8,680 bases of DNA. Origin: Deltaproteobacteria bacterium (lineage in GTDB: Bacteria; Desulfobacterota; Desulfobacteria; Desulfobacterales; Desulfobacteraceae). Each line of letters opens with the position of its first letter. The first letter of the stretch is position 1. The stretch is taken from NCBI GenBank assembly GCA_019314105.1, contig JAFCZY010000053.1, positions 1-8,680 on the forward strand, in the 5' to 3' direction. This document shows, piece by piece, positions 7,190 to 8,680 of this stretch. The notes below the pieces were generated by a model. The model had not been told where the DNA came from. It did not search any database and saw only the letters and a list, made by a program, of their open reading frames with translations. A program made the position numbers and the translations under genes.

Positions 7190-7217
7190 AGACCCCGGCC
7201 TGGCCGGGGTCTGAAAA
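7185..7217 (-). terminator. strong stem-loop between binding-protein and ATPase genes (attenuator or 3' mRNA stabiliser)
   Basis: TTTTCAGACCCCGGCC (7185-7200) and its exact reverse complement (7202-7217) flank one base, giving a perfect 16-bp inverted repeat; in RNA the loop would open to about three bases. It starts 14 bases after the binding-protein stop and ends 43 bases before the ATPase start. In the minus-strand transcript the stem is followed by AAAATTAATTTTC rather than an immediate T run, so full intrinsic termination is doubtful. Partial termination or protection of the upstream mRNA from 3' exonucleases would explain the excess of binding protein over ATPase that such importers need. 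Confidence 0.7.
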
Positions 7218-7231
7218 CATTTGTGATTAAC

Positions 7232-8392
7232 TTACTTACCGGCCATAATCCTGTCCCATTTTTCAGCCCAGTCGAGTTGATGGCCATTCCAATATGCAGG
7301 ATCTGCAAACTTATACCCCTCTAACTTGCCTGTGGGGTCAAATGCCGGTAATTTTTTGATTTCATCCGGCATGGGAACTTTTGTCGGGTCAAGACTTGAC
7401 GGATAGCCCTGGCCGATGGCAACGGCTTTGGCAGCCTCAGGTTCAATCATGAAATTGAGTAGTTTTTGTGCTACATCAAGGTCTGTCCCCTTAAGGACAT
7501 ACATGTATTCCATCCAGGAGTACGTCCCTTCTGGTGCGAGATATCCAATGGGATGACCCTCTTTCTGCAGTAATCCTACTCTGCCTGACCAGGCAACCGT
7601 TGCATAAATGTCGCCATTTCCCAGAAGACTCATCAACTCAGAACCGGATGCCCAATATTTTTTAATCATGCCTCTTTGTTCTTTCAACGCCGCCCAGATG
7701 GCTTTCTCATCTGTGATATTATTAGGATCCTGTCCTGTATGAAGGGCTGCATACCACATGTTTGTGATGTGATCTCCACCCCATGACCCCAGTTTTCCGT
7801 TAAGGCTCTTGTCATATAATAAAGATGCGCCCAGTTTTTCAGCTTTTTCCTTGGATACTTTATCTGTATTATAGGCAATACCTGTCTGGCCTAAATCATA
7901 GGGCACAGCAGAAAGCGTTCCCTTACTGATGGCTTTCAGGGTGTTCGTCATTTTGCTCATTACATTTTTAAGATTTGGTATTTTGCTTTCATCTAATTCA
8001 ACACCAAACCCGAGATCTGTGTAGCGGGCATAATCATAAACAGCACTTAAATGAGCGATATTAAATTCTCCGCCGGGGGGATAAGAGGCTTTTACCTGTG
8101 TTAAAAATGCAGCCATACCCGTAAATGCCGCGTCAATGACTTTAACTCCTGTGGCTTTGGTAAAAGGATCAAAGGCAAATTTTCTCAATGCTTCAGAGGT
8201 TGACCCACCCCAGGAATGACAGGTGATGGATTTTGCTGCCAATGCGTCTTGTACAAGCCCAAAAGGACCACCCATCAGTCCAATTGCAGCGCCGGAGATG
8301 CCAAGAAATTTTACAAAATCACGTCTTGAAATCTTCCCTTCTTTGTAACTTTCATAAACATCATCCAACCGCTTTTCCAAATCTTTTTTCAT
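7232..8392 (-). CDS. potD: PotD-like periplasmic binding protein with Tat signal peptide
   Basis: This 386-residue substrate-binding subunit of the importer belongs to the polyamine-type extracellular solute-binding family. The N-terminus carries a twin-arginine motif SRRDFVK (22-28), a hydrophobic stretch (about 29-48) and an ALA|A cleavage site near residue 52, so it is probably exported folded. There is no lipobox cysteine. The n-region before the RR pair is unusually long (about 21 charged residues). The mature part shows the family pattern: ITCHSWGG (56-63), AVPYDLGQTGIAYNTDKV (162-179), LLGNGDIYATVAWSG (256-270), then IGYLAPEGTYSWMEYMYV (282-299) and a C-terminal LLNFMIEPEAAKAVAIGQGYP segment. 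Trp268, Trp293 and Glu295 are in the region that contacts the amine in PotD/PotF, but Glu replaces the usual Asp, so the ligand may differ from spermidine. AGAGGAG (8399-8405) lies 6 bases before the ATG. The permease gene ends 70 bases upstream and the gene is followed by a strong hairpin. Confidence 0.9.
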   Translation of the reverse strand: MKKDLEKRLDDVYESYKEGKISRRDFVKFLGISGAAIGLMGGPFGLVQDALAAKSITCHSWGGSTSEALRKFAFDPFTKATGVKVIDAAFTGMAAFLTQVKASYPPGGEFNIAHLSAVYDYARYTDLGFGVELDESKIPNLKNVMSKMTNTLKAISKGTLSAVPYDLGQTGIAYNTDKVSKEKAEKLGASLLYDKSLNGKLGSWGGDHITNMWYAALHTGQDPNNITDEKAIWAALKEQRGMIKKYWASGSELMSLLGNGDIYATVAWSGRVGLLQKEGHPIGYLAPEGTYSWMEYMYVLKGTDLDVAQKLLNFMIEPEAAKAVAIGQGYPSSLDPTKVPMPDEIKKLPAFDPTGKLEGYKFADPAYWNGHQLDWAEKWDRIMAGK

Positions 8393-8462
8393 TTTTTTCT
8401 CCTCTTAGCAATGATTAAAATTTCAAACACCTCAAGCTAACATCCAGTGTCTGTGTATTTAC

Positions 8463-8680
8463 TTATGTCTTATGATTCCCCCTGGCAAATCGCCGGGACA
8501 AATATCCGGCAAGTAAAGGCATTGACACGGTTAAAACAATCATGACCGCACCAAGGGCATTAATTTCAGGACTGATGGAGTTTCGCAGCATACCAAATAT
8601 TTTCACAGGAACGGTCTGATTCTGAGCCGTGGCCCAAAAAAGCGTTGCTGTTACATCATCAAAGGAAATGGTAAAGGCGA
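8463..8680 (-). CDS. potC: PotC-like ABC transporter permease, C-terminal part (cut by window edge)
   Basis: The last 71 residues of an inner-membrane permease are visible; the 5' part lies beyond the right edge. AFTISFDDVTATLF matches the conserved AFTLSFDDF segment of PotC, just past the cytoplasmic loop that docks on the ATPase. It is followed by the typical TVPVKIFGMLR...SPEINALGAVMIVLT segment, a final membrane helix (about 40-60) and a basic cytoplasmic tail (SRRFARGNHKT). The stop is TAA at 8463-8465. The partner permease (PotB-like) should lie next to it outside the window. The gene is 70 bases upstream of the binding-protein gene and is probably cotranscribed with it. Confidence 0.9.
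   Translation of the reverse strand, partial: AFTISFDDVTATLFWATAQNQTVPVKIFGMLRNSISPEINALGAVMIVLTVSMPLLAGYLSRRFARGNHKT

Noticed and set aside
7232..8392. Lipoprotein signal on the binding protein
   Set aside because: No lipobox cysteine follows the hydrophobic stretch; the ALA|A site and twin-arginine motif fit Tat signal peptidase cleavage.
8393..8462. Regulatory element in the permease/binding-protein gap
   Set aside because: Apart from the ribosome site at 8399-8405, no hairpin, paired hexamers or repeat was found.

Overview
The window looks like a stretch of a Gram-negative, anaerobic bacterial chromosome of moderate G+C. An ADP-forming acyl-CoA synthetase, an oxygen-sensitive radical SAM enzyme and a Tat-exported binding protein together would suit a sulfate-reducing Desulfobacterota relative. 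That placement is inference from gene content and style; no marker gene is present.

Layout. Nearly everything is on the minus strand and reads right to left as one probable operon: a PotC-like permease (cut by the right edge, 8463-8680), a PotD-like Tat-secreted binding protein (7232-8392), a strong stem-loop (7185-7217), a PotA-like ATPase (6038-7141), a small unknown protein that starts on the ATPase stop codon (5715-6038), a large KamA-type radical SAM protein (3174-5633), a cytosolic M23-type metallopeptidase-fold protein (2495-3160) and a fused ADP-forming acyl-CoA synthetase (200-2407). On the plus strand, the 3' end of a probable M16C zinc peptidase gene (2-220) runs into the synthetase gene tail to tail, and the two reading frames overlap by 21 bases. 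No gap exceeds 300 bases; the longest (about 70-90 bases) lie between 2408-2494, 5634-5714, 7142-7231 and 8393-8462. I see no tRNA, rRNA, CRISPR, insertion sequence or integrase.

How the genes may work together (inference). The transporter would bring in a polyamine or another cationic or amino compound. The aminomutase-like radical SAM protein could move an amino group on the imported molecule or a derivative, the M23-fold protein could hydrolyse an amide or handle a related intermediate, and the acyl-CoA synthetase could turn a final acyl-CoA into acid plus ATP. No substrate can be named from sequence.

The most unusual item is the radical SAM protein. It is about twice the usual KamA length because the catalytic barrel is duplicated. 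The second copy has lost the iron-sulfur cysteines, the GGDP motif and the putative PLP lysine. The first copy keeps the cluster, the putative carboxylate-binding Arg and the putative PLP Lys, but lacks the acidic residues that mark lysine as the substrate in true lysine 2,3-aminomutase.
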